Below are positions 46,796-55,785 of a stretch of 64,000 bases of DNA, in pieces. The stretch covers positions 469,183 through 533,182 of the forward strand of contig NZ_JALDYX010000001.1 of the NCBI RefSeq assembly GCF_024267675.1, in the 5' to 3' direction. Made by a program: the position numbers and the translations under genes. Within the stretch, counting starts at the first letter, position 1. Every line of letters begins with the position of its first letter. The notes beneath the pieces are model-generated. The model was not told the origin of the DNA. It searched no databases and saw only the letters and a list, made by a program, of their open reading frames with translations. The stretch is from Marinobacterium sedimentorum. Lineage in GTDB: Bacteria > Pseudomonadota > Gammaproteobacteria > Pseudomonadales > Balneatricaceae.

Positions 46796-47587
46796 TCAGA
46801 TAATGCCTTCCATGGGGGAAGACGCACTGGCGTACTTCTTGCGCGGCATACGGCCAGCCAGATAGGCTTCGCGGCCGGCTTCGATGGCCTTGCGCATGGC
46901 AGACGCCATCAGCAGTGGATCACGAGCACCGGCGATGGCGGTGTTCATCAGTACGCCTGCGCAGCCCATTTCCATGGCCAGCGCGGCATCAGAGGCAGTA
47001 CCGACACCGGCATCCACCAGAATCGGCACATTGGCCGCTTCCATGATAAGGCGAATGTTGTGTGGGTTCAGGATACCGAGTCCCGAGCCGATGAGGGAGC
47101 CCAGCGGCATCACGGCGACACAGCCCATCTCTTCGAGCTGCTTGGCGACGATGGGGTCGTCATTGGTGTATACCATGACCTTGAAGCCATCCTTGACCAG
47201 CATTTCGGCACCCTTGAGGGTCTCGACGATGTTGGGGTACAGGGTTTTCTGGTCGCCCAGCACTTCCAGCTTCACCAGGTCGTGGCCGTCCATCAGCTCA
47301 CGCGCCAGCTTGCAGGTACGCACCGCATCTTCAGCTGTATAGCAACCCGCCGTGTTGGGCAGGATGGTGTACTTTTCCGGCGAAACGGCGTCGAGCAGAT
47401 TAGGCTCGTCGCGGTTCTGACCGATGTTGGTGCGGCGCACGGCAACCGTGACAATCTGCGCACCACTGGCTTCGATCGCCCGGCGGGTTTCATCAAGGTC
47501 CCGGTATTTGCCGGTACCTACCAGCAGCCTGGAACTGTACTCTTTGCCCGCGATAATCAGCGGGTCATGGCGTAATTGCTCTGACAT
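46796..47587 (-). CDS. thiG: Thiazole synthase
   Basis: A 263-residue TIM-barrel enzyme that builds the thiazole of thiamine from deoxyxylulose phosphate, dehydroglycine and ThiS thiocarboxylate. The Schiff-base lysine is in [17 protein letters not shown]; the phosphate site is in [22 protein letters not shown] and [10 protein letters not shown]. It starts 47 bases after thiS. No TPP riboswitch is evident upstream. Confidence 0.96.
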   Translation of the reverse strand: MSEQLRHDPLIIAGKEYSSRLLVGTGKYRDLDETRRAIEASGAQIVTVAVRRTNIGQNRDEPNLLDAVSPEKYTILPNTAGCYTAEDAVRTCKLARELMDGHDLVKLEVLGDQKTLYPNIVETLKGAEMLVKDGFKVMVYTNDDPIVAKQLEEMGCVAVMPLGSLIGSGLGILNPHNIRLIMEAANVPILVDAGVGTASDAALAMEMGCAGVLMNTAIAGARDPLLMASAMRKAIEAGREAYLAGRMPRKKYASASSPMEGII

Positions 47588-47634
47588 TCCGTCTCCACCG
47601 TTCGTAGTGTATTAAGGGATCTTCGCAGCGATAC

Positions 47635-47835
47635 TCAGCCGCCGCCAATGGCATGCACGATTTCTATCTGGTCGCCGTCGTTCAGGCGCAGCGCCGCATG
47701 CTGGCTACGCGGAACGATTTCCATATTGACCTCGGCCGCGATGCGCTTGTCGCCCAGCCCCAGCTGTTCAACCAGGTCGGCAAGACTGCTGTCATCCCGC
47801 AGCTCCATGGTGTCACCGTTTAGCACTATTCGCAT
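47635..47835 (-). CDS. thiS: Sulfur carrier protein ThiS
   Basis: A 66-residue ubiquitin-like protein (MRIVLNGDTMELRDDSSLAD) ending in IVHAIGGG. The C-terminal Gly-Gly is adenylated and converted to thiocarboxylate as the sulfur donor for ThiG, encoded directly downstream. Confidence 0.94.
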   Translation of the reverse strand: MRIVLNGDTMELRDDSSLADLVEQLGLGDKRIAAEVNMEIVPRSQHAALRLNDGDQIEIVHAIGGG

Positions 47836-47887
47836 TGATCCAATTCCGAACTTTTTTTCGGCCAGCCGAGTTGGGCTGCTGCCGACA

Positions 47888-48274
47888 TTATTGTTTTGAG
47901 GTGCTGAACCGGCACGCGGCCAGACCCAGCATCAGCCAGCCGGCCAGAAAAGCCAGGCCACCCAGCGGCGTCACCGCGCCCAGCCAGTGGATACCGCTGA
48001 GCGCCAGTATATAAAGACTGCCACAGAACAGCAGGATGCCTGCGCCAAAACAGGCGCCGCTCAGGCGCAGCCATCGCGACGGGCAGTGCAGGCCCAACAG
48101 CAGCACCACCAGCCAGGCCAGACTGTGGTAGAACTGATAGCTCACGGCGGTCTGGAACACATCGAGCATATCCGGCGTCAGACGCCCGCGCAGACCGTGA
48201 CTGCCAAAGGCCCCCAGTGCCACGGCACAAAAGCCGCTCAGTGCCACCAGGCGCAGGCTGATCGCTGTATTCAT
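47888..48274 (-). CDS. DUF423-family small membrane protein (YgdD-like)
   Basis: A 128-residue protein with four predicted helices and the family pattern VALSGFCAVALGAFGSHGL near the N-terminus, then FQTAVSYQFYHSLAWLVVLL and FCGSLYILALSG. The function of DUF423 is unknown. I chose the ATG at 48274, which gives the usual start MNTAISLRLVAL; the open frame runs 24 codons further. It precedes thiS by 52 bases. Confidence 0.88.
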   Translation of the reverse strand: MNTAISLRLVALSGFCAVALGAFGSHGLRGRLTPDMLDVFQTAVSYQFYHSLAWLVVLLLGLHCPSRWLRLSGACFGAGILLFCGSLYILALSGIHWLGAVTPLGGLAFLAGWLMLGLAACRFSTSKQ

Positions 48275-48344
48275 CAAGGCCCCCGCAAAATGAAGCGCAT
48301 TATACCCCAGTGTTGCGATGACGGGTGGCCCGCAGTGTCCGAAC

Positions 48345-48376
48345 ATGACAAAGCCGCCCGCAGGCGGCTTTGTTGG
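48345..48376 (-). terminator. Terminator hairpin after rpoH
   Basis: ACAAAGCCGCC and GGCGGCTTTGT form a perfect 11-bp stem with a 4-base loop, 29 bases past the rpoH stop. The T-tract on the minus strand is weak, but the stem is very stable. Confidence 0.7.
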
Positions 48377-48404
48377 CAGTCATAAAGACGGAGTAGTGGG
48401 CGGA

Positions 48405-49262
48405 TCAGGCCTGCAGCAGCGCGCCCTTGATCTTCTTCATGGCGTTCTTTTCAAGCTGGCGAATACGTTCCGCGGAGACCTGATACTTGGCGGCCAGTTC
48501 GTGCAGCGTGGCTTTTTCATCCATCAGCCAGCGCTGGGCCAGAATGTCCTGGCTGCGCTCATCGAGCTGTTTCATCGCACTCAGCAGATTGGCCTGGGAA
48601 TTTTCTTCCCAGTTGGAGTTTTCAACCTGCAGCGCGGGGTCGGCCTGATCGTCTTCCAGAAAACTGGCCGGCGCCAGGTAGGCACGGTCTTCGTCTTCAT
48701 CGGCCGGGGCATCAAAGGCGGTATCGCTGGATGCCAGACGGCCTTCCATCTGTCGAACTACAGCCGAATCAACACCCAGGTCTTCTGCGATGGCATCGAC
48801 TTCGGCGTTGTTCATCCAGCCCAGGCGTTTTTTCTGCGACCGCAGGTTGAAGAACAGTTTGCGCTGCGCCTTGGTGGTGGCGACCTTGACGATGCGCCAG
48901 TTACGCAGAATGAATTCGTGCATTTCAGCCTTGATCCAGTGCACCGCAAAGGACACCAGACGCACGCCCATACTGGGATCAAAACGCTTTACGGCCTTCA
49001 TGAGGCCGACATTGCCTTCCTGCACCAGGTCTCCCAGCTGCAGCCCGTAGCCGGAGTAGGATTTGGCGATATGTACCACAAAACGCAGATGCGACATAAC
49101 CAGACGGCGGGCCGCTTCAAGGTCGTTCTGGTAAAACAGGCGCTCTGCCAGTTCGCGCTCTTCCTCTGCCGTCAGCACGGCGATCGCACTGACCGAGCGC
49201 ATGTAGGCTTCCAGGTTACAACCCGGAGAGAGGATGTCGACGACTTGCAAGCTCTTGCCCAT
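48405..49262 (-). CDS. rpoH: Heat-shock sigma factor RpoH (sigma-32)
   Basis: A 285-residue sigma-70-family factor. Region 2 contains [20 protein letters not shown] and [19 protein letters not shown]; the RpoH box segment is [19 protein letters not shown]; region 4.2 is [20 protein letters not shown]. The start [20 protein letters not shown] is close to the E. coli type. It follows ftsX in the ftsY-ftsE-ftsX-rpoH order with a 187-base gap that probably holds its own promoters. Confidence 0.97.
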   Translation of the reverse strand: MGKSLQVVDILSPGCNLEAYMRSVSAIAVLTAEEERELAERLFYQNDLEAARRLVMSHLRFVVHIAKSYSGYGLQLGDLVQEGNVGLMKAVKRFDPSMGVRLVSFAVHWIKAEMHEFILRNWRIVKVATTKAQRKLFFNLRSQKKRLGWMNNAEVDAIAEDLGVDSAVVRQMEGRLASSDTAFDAPADEDEDRAYLAPASFLEDDQADPALQVENSNWEENSQANLLSAMKQLDERSQDILAQRWLMDEKATLHELAAKYQVSAERIRQLEKNAMKKIKGALLQA

Positions 49263-49449
49263 ACAGTGTTACCTCAGTGTTACTTTCAGCTTGTCTATCC
49301 TGAATCCGCTCATATGACAGGCCCCGGGCAGTGAAGTTCCCAAGGCCACAACAAGCCAGAATTGCCTGCGGACCGGTAAAAATAGCGATATCCAGCCTAA
49401 ACCGCAAGTGTGACGCCTTCATGTCATGCGTACAGCAGTTGAGAGCGCC

Positions 49450-50427
49450 TCAACTGGGCTCAATTTGCCGCAGATGATGCCCTACCGCCAGCCAGGCGCC
49501 GAGCCAGCCCAGCATCAGGCTGGTCAGCAGCAGAATCAGACTGCCGCTCAGCCCCAGCCCCATGGGTTCAAAATCACTCAGGTAGAGTCGAGCCAGCTCC
49601 GCCACCGGCTCCTTGAGCATCAGCAGACTGAACTGAATCAGGCACCAGGCCAGGGCGGCACCCAGCAGGCCATACCAGGCACCCGTATAAAGGAAGGGAC
49701 GCCGCACCCAGGCATCGGTACCACCCACCAGCTTGGCGACGATGATCTCGTCGCGCCGACTTTCAATCGATACCCGGATGGTATTGCCCACCACCAGCAG
49801 CACCGCCATGGCCAGCAGCAGGCCCAGCACCATTACCGCACGCTGGGTCAGCTGCACAAAAGCGCTCAGGCGTTGCAGCCACTCCAGATCCAGCGCCGCC
49901 TCATCCACTTCCTCCAGCGCCTGCAGCTTGGCCTTGAGCACCGGCAAGGCCGCCAGACTGCGATCCAGCGGCTGTACCGTAATCACCGCCGGCAGCGGGT
50001 TTTCATCCAGCAAATCCACGATATTGCCAAAGCGTGACAGCTCCCGGAATTCCAGCAGGCCCTGGGCACGGCTAATCAGATCCACCGCCGCCAGATCATC
50101 CCGCAGCAGCAACTCACGACTGAAGCGATCGGCGGCGGCATCATCCAGCCCAGGGCTCAGATACAGGCTGATGCGGGGTTCGTGGTCCCAGCCCTCGCTG
50201 AGCTGCTGCACATTTTTAAGGCCGGTGAGCAAAAAACCGGGCAGGGCCAGGGCGATAGCCAATACCGCCAGCGTGATCAACGTCGGCAAGGGCGTGGCAA
50301 AGAGCCGGCTCCAGCTCTGGCGCGCCATCAAGGCATGGTGGCGACGCCAGTTGCGGTGGCGGCTGCGCCTGTCGATACGATCCTGTTGCGCCCCGCGCCG
50401 CGGGGTATTTTTTTCATCCACGGCCAT
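49450..50427 (-). CDS. ftsX: Cell division protein FtsX
   Basis: A 325-residue inner-membrane protein with four helices: one after the N-terminal cytoplasmic part (TLITLAVLAIALALPGFLL) and three at the C-terminus, with a periplasmic loop between. It pairs with FtsE to control septal murein hydrolases. The N-terminus is basic and longer than minimal (RIDRRSRHRNWRRHHALM). Its start overlaps ftsE by 14 bases. Confidence 0.94.
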   Translation of the reverse strand: MAVDEKNTPRRGAQQDRIDRRSRHRNWRRHHALMARQSWSRLFATPLPTLITLAVLAIALALPGFLLTGLKNVQQLSEGWDHEPRISLYLSPGLDDAAADRFSRELLLRDDLAAVDLISRAQGLLEFRELSRFGNIVDLLDENPLPAVITVQPLDRSLAALPVLKAKLQALEEVDEAALDLEWLQRLSAFVQLTQRAVMVLGLLLAMAVLLVVGNTIRVSIESRRDEIIVAKLVGGTDAWVRRPFLYTGAWYGLLGAALAWCLIQFSLLMLKEPVAELARLYLSDFEPMGLGLSGSLILLLTSLMLGWLGAWLAVGHHLRQIEPS

Positions 50428-51085
50428 CGGCGATCAACCTCCCGTTACGCAGCACCAGAGTGCGGTGGCGCATGCGCTCAATCAGTGAAAGGTCATGGCT
50501 GGCGATCAGCACAGTGGTGCCCACCCGATTGAACTGCTGAAACAGCTTCATGATTTCTTCGGACAACTCCGGATCCAGGTTACCGGTGGGCTCATCCGCC
50601 AGCAGCACCCGGGGTTTGTGGACGATGGCCCGGGCGATACCGACGCGCTGCTGCTCGCCACTGGAGAGGCTGATCGGGCTCTGGTTTTCCTTTTCCAGCA
50701 GGCCGACCTTGTTCAGTGCCGCCCGTACCCGCCGGGCCGCATCTTCGGGCTCATAGCCACAGATCTGCAGCGGCAGCGCTATGTTCTCGAATACGGTGCG
50801 ATCAAACAGCAGGTGGTGGTTCTGAAACACCACGCCGATACGCCGGCGATGGTAGGGCAGCTCATGCCGGCCCAGCTGCGCCAGGTTCTGCTCGCCCACC
50901 ACCACCTGCCCCTGGGACGGCCGTTCCATCAGCATGATCATGCGCAGCAGGGTACTTTTGCCGGCGCCGGAATGCCCCGTAAGGAAGGCCATTTCCCCTT
51001 CACGCAGCGTGAAAGAGACATTGCTCAGGGCCTCCTGACCACTGAGGTAGCGCTTGCTGACGTTTTCGAAACTGATCAATGCCAT
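50414..51085 (-). CDS. ftsE: Cell division ATP-binding protein FtsE
   Basis: A 223-residue ABC ATPase with Walker A GHSGAGKST, Q-loop VFQNHHLLFD, signature LSSGEQQRVGIARA, Walker B VLLADEPTGNLD and switch histidine LIASHDLSL. The signature has serine where LSGGE is usual, a minor variation. It works with FtsX at the divisome. Confidence 0.96.
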   Translation of the reverse strand: MALISFENVSKRYLSGQEALSNVSFTLREGEMAFLTGHSGAGKSTLLRMIMLMERPSQGQVVVGEQNLAQLGRHELPYHRRRIGVVFQNHHLLFDRTVFENIALPLQICGYEPEDAARRVRAALNKVGLLEKENQSPISLSSGEQQRVGIARAIVHKPRVLLADEPTGNLDPELSEEIMKLFQQFNRVGTTVLIASHDLSLIERMRHRTLVLRNGRLIADGRG

Positions 51086-51206
51086 GCTGTTGTCCGCACC
51101 CGCCCGAAGGCGTGAAAATGAATCCCTGTTACGGGGCCGACGCTACAACGCCGACCCGTCTATTTTCCGCCGTGCGGTGTAGCCGGGCTCGTTAATCGAG
51201 CTCCTT

Positions 51207-52535
51207 TCAATCAAACAGGGCCTGAACGAACTCGTCGGCACTGAACGGACGCAGATCGTCCACCTGTTCACCGACCCCAATATAGCGAATCGGCAGCTTC
51301 AGCTGTTTGGCGATGGCAAAGATGATGCCGCCCTTGGCGGTACCATCGAGCTTGGTCAGGGTGATACCGGTCACGCCGACCGCTTCCTTGAAGATACGCG
51401 CCTGGCTCATGGCATTCTGTCCGGTGCCGGCATCCAGCACCAGCATCACCTCGTGGGGTGCGTCCATATCCAGCTTCTTCATAACCCGCACCACCTTCTG
51501 CAACTCCTGCATCAGGTGGTCCTTGTTCTGCAGGCGCCCGGCAGTATCGGCAATCAGCACATCAACATTGCGTGCCTTGGCCGACTGCAGCGCATCGAAG
51601 AGCACCGACGCTGAATCCGCCCCCGTGTGCTGCGCCACCACGGGCACCTGATTGCGCTCACCCCAGACCTGCAGCTGTTCCACCGCGGCGGCACGGAAGG
51701 TATCGCCGGCGGCCAGCATCACGGAGCGGCCTTCGGACTGAAAGCGCTTGGCCAGCTTGCCAATAGTCGTGGTTTTGCCCACACCGTTAACGCCCACCAT
51801 CAAAATAACGTAGGGCTGCTTGCCGGCGGCATCGATCTGCAGCGGCTGCTCGGCCTGATGCAGCAGCGCGGCCAGTTCCTGCTGCAACGCCTGCTGCAGC
51901 GCCTGGGCATCGGCCAGCTGATTGCGTGCGACCTTGTCGGTCAGGCGGCTGATGATTTCGCTGGTTGCCTCCACGCCCACATCGGCGGTCAGCAGCAGGG
52001 TTTCGATATCTTCCAGCAGCTCGTCGTCGATTTCCTTGGCGCCGAGGAACAGGTTGCCCAGCTGGGCCGACAGGTTGGCCTTGGTTCTACTCAGGCCCGC
52101 CTTGATACGGGCCAGCATGCCCTGTTTTTTCGCCGGCGTGTCCAGCACCGCAACCGGTGCTGCCACAGGCGCAACCACTTCGGGTTCCACGAGTCCAGGT
52201 TCCACCGGTTCAGCGGGCATCTCGGACACCACTGCATCAACAACCGCATTAACAGCCGCTGGTTTCTCTGCCACAGTGTCCTCTACCGCTACGGCGTCCT
52301 GCTCGGCTCTTTCCTGCCTGGCATTGTCAGGCGGGGCGCTGTCCGCCGAAGCCATATCCGCCTCGACAACTGTTACTTCAACCAGATCCGGTGCAGCTGC
52401 ATCCGGCTCTGATTCAACCTGTTCAGCGGGCGCAGCCTGTTCAACGGGTGGCTGTGCCTCATCCGCCTCAACGACCGGCGGCATCTGCTCCTTGCTGCCG
52501 GAAGTGCCGAACAGGGATTTTAATTTCTTGAACAT
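51207..52535 (-). CDS. ftsY: Signal recognition particle receptor FtsY
   Basis: A 442-residue GTPase that docks SRP-ribosome complexes at the membrane. The N-terminal roughly 130 residues are acidic and rich in Ala, Glu, Val and Pro, as usual for the A domain. The NG domain has GVNGVGKTTTIGKLAKRF (G1), LIADTAGRLQNKD (G3) and LTKLDGTAKGG (G4), ending IGVGEQVDDLRPFSADEFV. A GAGGA ribosome site precedes the ATG. It is followed by ftsE after 121 bases. Confidence 0.97.
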   Translation of the reverse strand: MFKKLKSLFGTSGSKEQMPPVVEADEAQPPVEQAAPAEQVESEPDAAAPDLVEVTVVEADMASADSAPPDNARQERAEQDAVAVEDTVAEKPAAVNAVVDAVVSEMPAEPVEPGLVEPEVVAPVAAPVAVLDTPAKKQGMLARIKAGLSRTKANLSAQLGNLFLGAKEIDDELLEDIETLLLTADVGVEATSEIISRLTDKVARNQLADAQALQQALQQELAALLHQAEQPLQIDAAGKQPYVILMVGVNGVGKTTTIGKLAKRFQSEGRSVMLAAGDTFRAAAVEQLQVWGERNQVPVVAQHTGADSASVLFDALQSAKARNVDVLIADTAGRLQNKDHLMQELQKVVRVMKKLDMDAPHEVMLVLDAGTGQNAMSQARIFKEAVGVTGITLTKLDGTAKGGIIFAIAKQLKLPIRYIGVGEQVDDLRPFSADEFVQALFD

Positions 52536-52598
52536 CGAATGTCCTCAGATCTGCTAACAACGGGCACCAGCACCCGGATTTGGGCGCCTTGAAAAGCC

Positions 52599-52730
52599 TC
52601 AGGACGGGTCATCGCCCCTGATGTAAAAATATATCGCGAGCATCGCTACTGTGAATATGGCCGCGCCTGTATAGGTAACGATCGAGTAATCCCACTCGTT
52701 TTCCACCAGCCACCTGAACAAAGCTTCCAT
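52599..52730 (-). CDS. Small single-helix membrane protein upstream of ftsY
   Basis: A 43-residue frame, MEALFRWLVENEWDYSIVTY followed by a hydrophobic helix (TGAAIFTVAMLAIYFYI) and a charged end RGDDPS. GGAG lies 7 bases before the ATG at 52730; ATG at 52736 is an alternative. It is 63 bases upstream of ftsY on the same strand and could be co-transcribed. I recognise no family; amphipathic N-terminus plus one helix suggests an inner-membrane microprotein. Confidence 0.5.
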   Translation of the reverse strand: MEALFRWLVENEWDYSIVTYTGAAIFTVAMLAIYFYIRGDDPS

Positions 52731-52884
52731 CGACATGCTCCAAGCCTGCGAAAGGCTTAACTTTCGAGCGCAATATCTTATCATAGGCGCCACGCAAGTT
52801 ATTAAGCCCCACGCATTACAGATCGCGGATCTGCCGTGCACAGCTTGCCAAGCCACCGACACCCGCAAATGGAATCCTGCAGTC

Positions 52885-54252
52885 ATGGCCACCGAGCACA
52901 AGCCGCTGTTCAATCCGCTCTACCTCAAGGCGCTGATCCTGATCCTGCCGATACTGATCGTATTGCTGGCATCCCTTGGGCCCAAAGCTGTCAGCTATCC
53001 CGACATAGAGCACAGCGAAACACACCCCCTTTACTGGATCGAACAGCCCGACAGACCCGACAACGAACTGCGCCTGCTGCTGCCCGCTGCAGTGGCATTG
53101 GATCCGGAACAGCGCATTCTGCAACAGACACTGGCCATGCTGCTGCAGCAGCGCCTGCACCAGCCCGCGCTCCAGTCCCTGCTCACACCGGTGCCGCACA
53201 CTCAGGTCACTGCGCTGCCGGATCACCTGCAGATCAGCCTGCGCTGGCCAGCCGGTGAAAAACTGCCGGAACTGGACGCCGTCCTGCAGGCACTGCAGCA
53301 GACTCCCGAATCAGATTCCGCAGCCGCCACCCTGGCGCGCATCCGGGCGCAGGCCTATCTCGATGGCCAGGACCCGGCGCAGCGACTGCTGAACCGGCTG
53401 CAACAACAGCTACAGCAGCCAACGCAGCGGGCCAGGACCAGCGCAATATCGGCCGCTGATGTATTGCAGCAGTACCACCGTCTGTTCAGCCAGCCACCCT
53501 TGCAGATACTGGGCGGCCCGGACGCCGCGAAGCTTGCCGAACAACTGGACGCCGCCGCGCCAGGAACAAGGGATGGCGCCGGCATGTTTGCCAGTGCTGT
53601 TACCGCCGAGCACTCAGAGCCCGGGCACCAGCCCGAGCGACACGACGCCACGCCGCCGCAACCTGTCAAACTGCAGCTGAGCGATGCCCGACTGCCCGCC
53701 ATGTACCTGCTGGGAGCCAGCATGCCGGGCCGTGATGCCAAGGATTATGCCGCCCAGCTGCTGGCCATCCGCAGCCTGCAGCGGGCGCTGGAACTGCGCC
53801 CGGATACAGCAGGGTACTATCGGCTGGTGTGGCAACAGTCCCGCGACAGTGGCTACCGGGCACTGATTCTCGCCGGTCAGCCCACCAGGGCGCAGACCCT
53901 GCCAGCAGAGGCGCAGCGAACCGCTGCACCTCCCGCTGATGAAAGGGTGGCGGGGTCTTCCGTAATTGATAGCGCCGTGTTTGACAGCGCCCTGATTGAT
54001 ACAGCAGTGATTAGTGCACAGCTGATTGATGACACCCGCCAGCAGCTGTTGCTGCAGCTGCGCGAACAACTGCAGACACCCCAGGGCCAGCTGGATCAGC
54101 TCGCCACCCTGGCGTTCAATAATCTGCCCGGGCAACGCCTGGACACTATTCTGGATCAGCTCCAGGCCGTGCCCGGGGATGACATTGGCCCGAGAATCGC
54201 GCACTATCTCGCCCCCGAGACCCAGATTCTTATCACCCTAAACGGACAGTGA
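52885..54252 (+). CDS. Degenerate M16 peptidase-like membrane-anchored protein
   Basis: A 455-residue protein with one N-terminal helix (about 16-34, ALILILPILIVLLASLG) and an Ala/Gln/Leu-rich remainder. It sits between ftsY and rsmD, where Pseudomonas carries two M16 zinc-protease-like genes, and the layout (LPAMYLLGASMPGRDAKDYA, LDQLATLAFNNLPGQRLDTI) resembles the non-catalytic partner. There is no HxxEH zinc motif. It includes a quasi-repeat SSVIDSAVFDSALIDTAV near 390-410. The assignment rests mainly on position. I chose the ATG at 52885; no strong ribosome site is visible, and the frame runs 50 codons further. Confidence 0.6.
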   Translation: MATEHKPLFNPLYLKALILILPILIVLLASLGPKAVSYPDIEHSETHPLYWIEQPDRPDNELRLLLPAAVALDPEQRILQQTLAMLLQQRLHQPALQSLLTPVPHTQVTALPDHLQISLRWPAGEKLPELDAVLQALQQTPESDSAAATLARIRAQAYLDGQDPAQRLLNRLQQQLQQPTQRARTSAISAADVLQQYHRLFSQPPLQILGGPDAAKLAEQLDAAAPGTRDGAGMFASAVTAEHSEPGHQPERHDATPPQPVKLQLSDARLPAMYLLGASMPGRDAKDYAAQLLAIRSLQRALELRPDTAGYYRLVWQQSRDSGYRALILAGQPTRAQTLPAEAQRTAAPPADERVAGSSVIDSAVFDSALIDTAVISAQLIDDTRQQLLLQLREQLQTPQGQLDQLATLAFNNLPGQRLDTILDQLQAVPGDDIGPRIAHYLAPETQILITLNGQ

Positions 54253-54261
54253 AACCGCCGC

Positions 54262-54897
54262 ATGCCCAAGCCTACCAAGTCAAACCGGTCTCCCCGCGTG
54301 CCGGAACCCGCCAGCGGCGAGCTGCGCATCATTGCCGGCAGCTGGCGCGGTCGCAAACTCAAGTTCCCCGCCCTGACCGGCCTGCGCCCAACGCCCAACC
54401 GGGTTCGCGAGACGCTGTTTAACTGGGTGCAGGCGTCGGTACAGGGATCACGCTGTCTGGATCTGTTTGCCGGCAGTGGCGCCCTGGGGCTCGAAGCCCT
54501 GTCACGGGGTGCAGGCTCGGTGACCTTTATCGACAACGCAACCCAGGCCGTGCGCCAGCTGCGAGACAACCTGCAACTGCTCAAGGCGGATAATGCCGAA
54601 GTGCAGACAGCCGCCGCCATGGACTGGCTCCAGCGCCATGAACTGGGGACAACGCCCGGCTATGACCTGGTGTTTCTGGATCCGCCGTTTCACTGCGATC
54701 TGCTGCCCCAGGCCTGCGAACTGCTGGAGTCCCGCAACCTGCTGGCCAGCCAGGCGCTGATCTACATCGAATCGGAATCCCAGCTCGGCACACCGCAACT
54801 GCCGGACAACTGGCGCCAACTGCGCAGCAAAACCGCAGGCAAGGTCACCTACGGTCTTTATATCCGCGACCCAGCCACCGATACCGACCCGGCCTGA
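54262..54897 (+). CDS. rsmD: 16S rRNA (guanine(966)-N2)-methyltransferase
   Basis: A 211-residue SAM-dependent enzyme methylating G966 of 16S rRNA. Motifs are GELRIIAGSWRGRKLKFP, LRPTPNRVRETLFNWV, CLDLFAGSGALGLEALSRG (SAM site) and the catalytic YDLVFLDPPF. It starts 9 bases after the preceding gene, so they are co-transcribed. Confidence 0.95.
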   Translation: MPKPTKSNRSPRVPEPASGELRIIAGSWRGRKLKFPALTGLRPTPNRVRETLFNWVQASVQGSRCLDLFAGSGALGLEALSRGAGSVTFIDNATQAVRQLRDNLQLLKADNAEVQTAAAMDWLQRHELGTTPGYDLVFLDPPFHCDLLPQACELLESRNLLASQALIYIESESQLGTPQLPDNWRQLRSKTAGKVTYGLYIRDPATDTDPA

Positions 54898-54931
54898 CAT
54901 TCGCTTCAGGGCGGCCTTATCGGCAACTCGC

Positions 54932-55543
54932 TTACAGACCGCGCAAACAGCTGCGCACCAACAGCGCCCCCTGCTCACGGCAGGAGAACAGCTCTGGTGC
55001 CAGCAACAGTGACTGCACCAGGCCCAGCACCAGACAGCAGATGGATTTGGCCATGGGTTCGAGCTGGGACTTTTTCAGCCCGACCAGCTGCTGCTTGCGC
55101 GCCTGCTTGAGAAAATACTGGATATGCCCCACACCCTGATTCAGCGCACGCTGACGTTGCTGCGCCAATGCGGCAACACCGGCGCAGCTGTCGTTGCCGG
55201 CGTAAAACAGCTGATAGACCCGCTGCGCCTGCGCATCCCCGGTAATGTCCCGCATCAACCCCAGCAGATAGCCTTCCAATGCATTCAGCGCCTGCTGCCG
55301 CGACGCCTGCAGCTGCTCCAGATAATGCCGGTCAAAGGGGAGTGAGACCCGCTGAAACAGTGCCTCCAGCAGGGCCTCACGATTTTTGAAGTGCCAGTAG
55401 AGGGCGCCATGGGTCACACCGGCATGGGCCGCCACATCCTTGAGCGTTGCCGTGGCCGCGCCTCGCTGACTGAATACCTCCAGTGCCGCCATCAGCAACG
55501 CCTGCCGGGTTTGTTCTGCTTCCTGCGGTGTACGCCTTGCCAT
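54932..55543 (-). CDS. TetR-family regulator, AcrR/TtgR-like
   Basis: A 203-residue repressor with an N-terminal helix-turn-helix (about 8-55; TLKDVAAHAGVTHGALYWHF) and a helical ligand domain. The start MARRTPQEAEQTRQALLMAA strongly resembles AcrR and TtgR, which control RND drug efflux pumps. No efflux genes lie in the window, so the targets are elsewhere or it controls only itself. It converges with rsmD. Confidence 0.88.
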   Translation of the reverse strand: MARRTPQEAEQTRQALLMAALEVFSQRGAATATLKDVAAHAGVTHGALYWHFKNREALLEALFQRVSLPFDRHYLEQLQASRQQALNALEGYLLGLMRDITGDAQAQRVYQLFYAGNDSCAGVAALAQQRQRALNQGVGHIQYFLKQARKQQLVGLKKSQLEPMAKSICCLVLGLVQSLLLAPELFSCREQGALLVRSCLRGL

Positions 55544-55694
55544 TCGCCTTCCAGTCCCTGAATACGCAAAGGCCCGATACGGGCCTTACATGTGCAGGTC
55601 AATGTATCGCTGATAGATGACAGTAGGGTGACAGACGCACGTCTAGCAGGCGCAGCTAAGGGCATTGGCTATACATTCAGAGTGCAATGCCAGA

Positions 55695-55730
55695 AAAGAA
55701 CCCCGCACAGGCAGGTTGCGTGCGGGGCGG
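55695..55730 (-). terminator. Terminator after the M48 peptidase gene
   Basis: CCCCGCAC and GTGCGGGG form an 8-bp stem around an 11-base loop, followed on the minus strand by TTCTTTTCT. It lies about 55 bases past the stop at 55786. The rest of the 242-base gap up to the TetR gene has a second small hairpin, AAGGCCC/GGGCCTT, at 55568-55585. Confidence 0.7.
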
Positions 55731-55785
55731 GAGAGGGGGTTATGTCCGCCAGCTGTTAAGACGAGCGGTAGTGTGCAGCCGCAGG

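Noticed and set aside
47836..47887. A TPP riboswitch for thiS-thiG
   Set aside because: The 52 bases before thiS hold no THI-box-like conserved core, and the gap before the upstream DUF423 gene shows none either.
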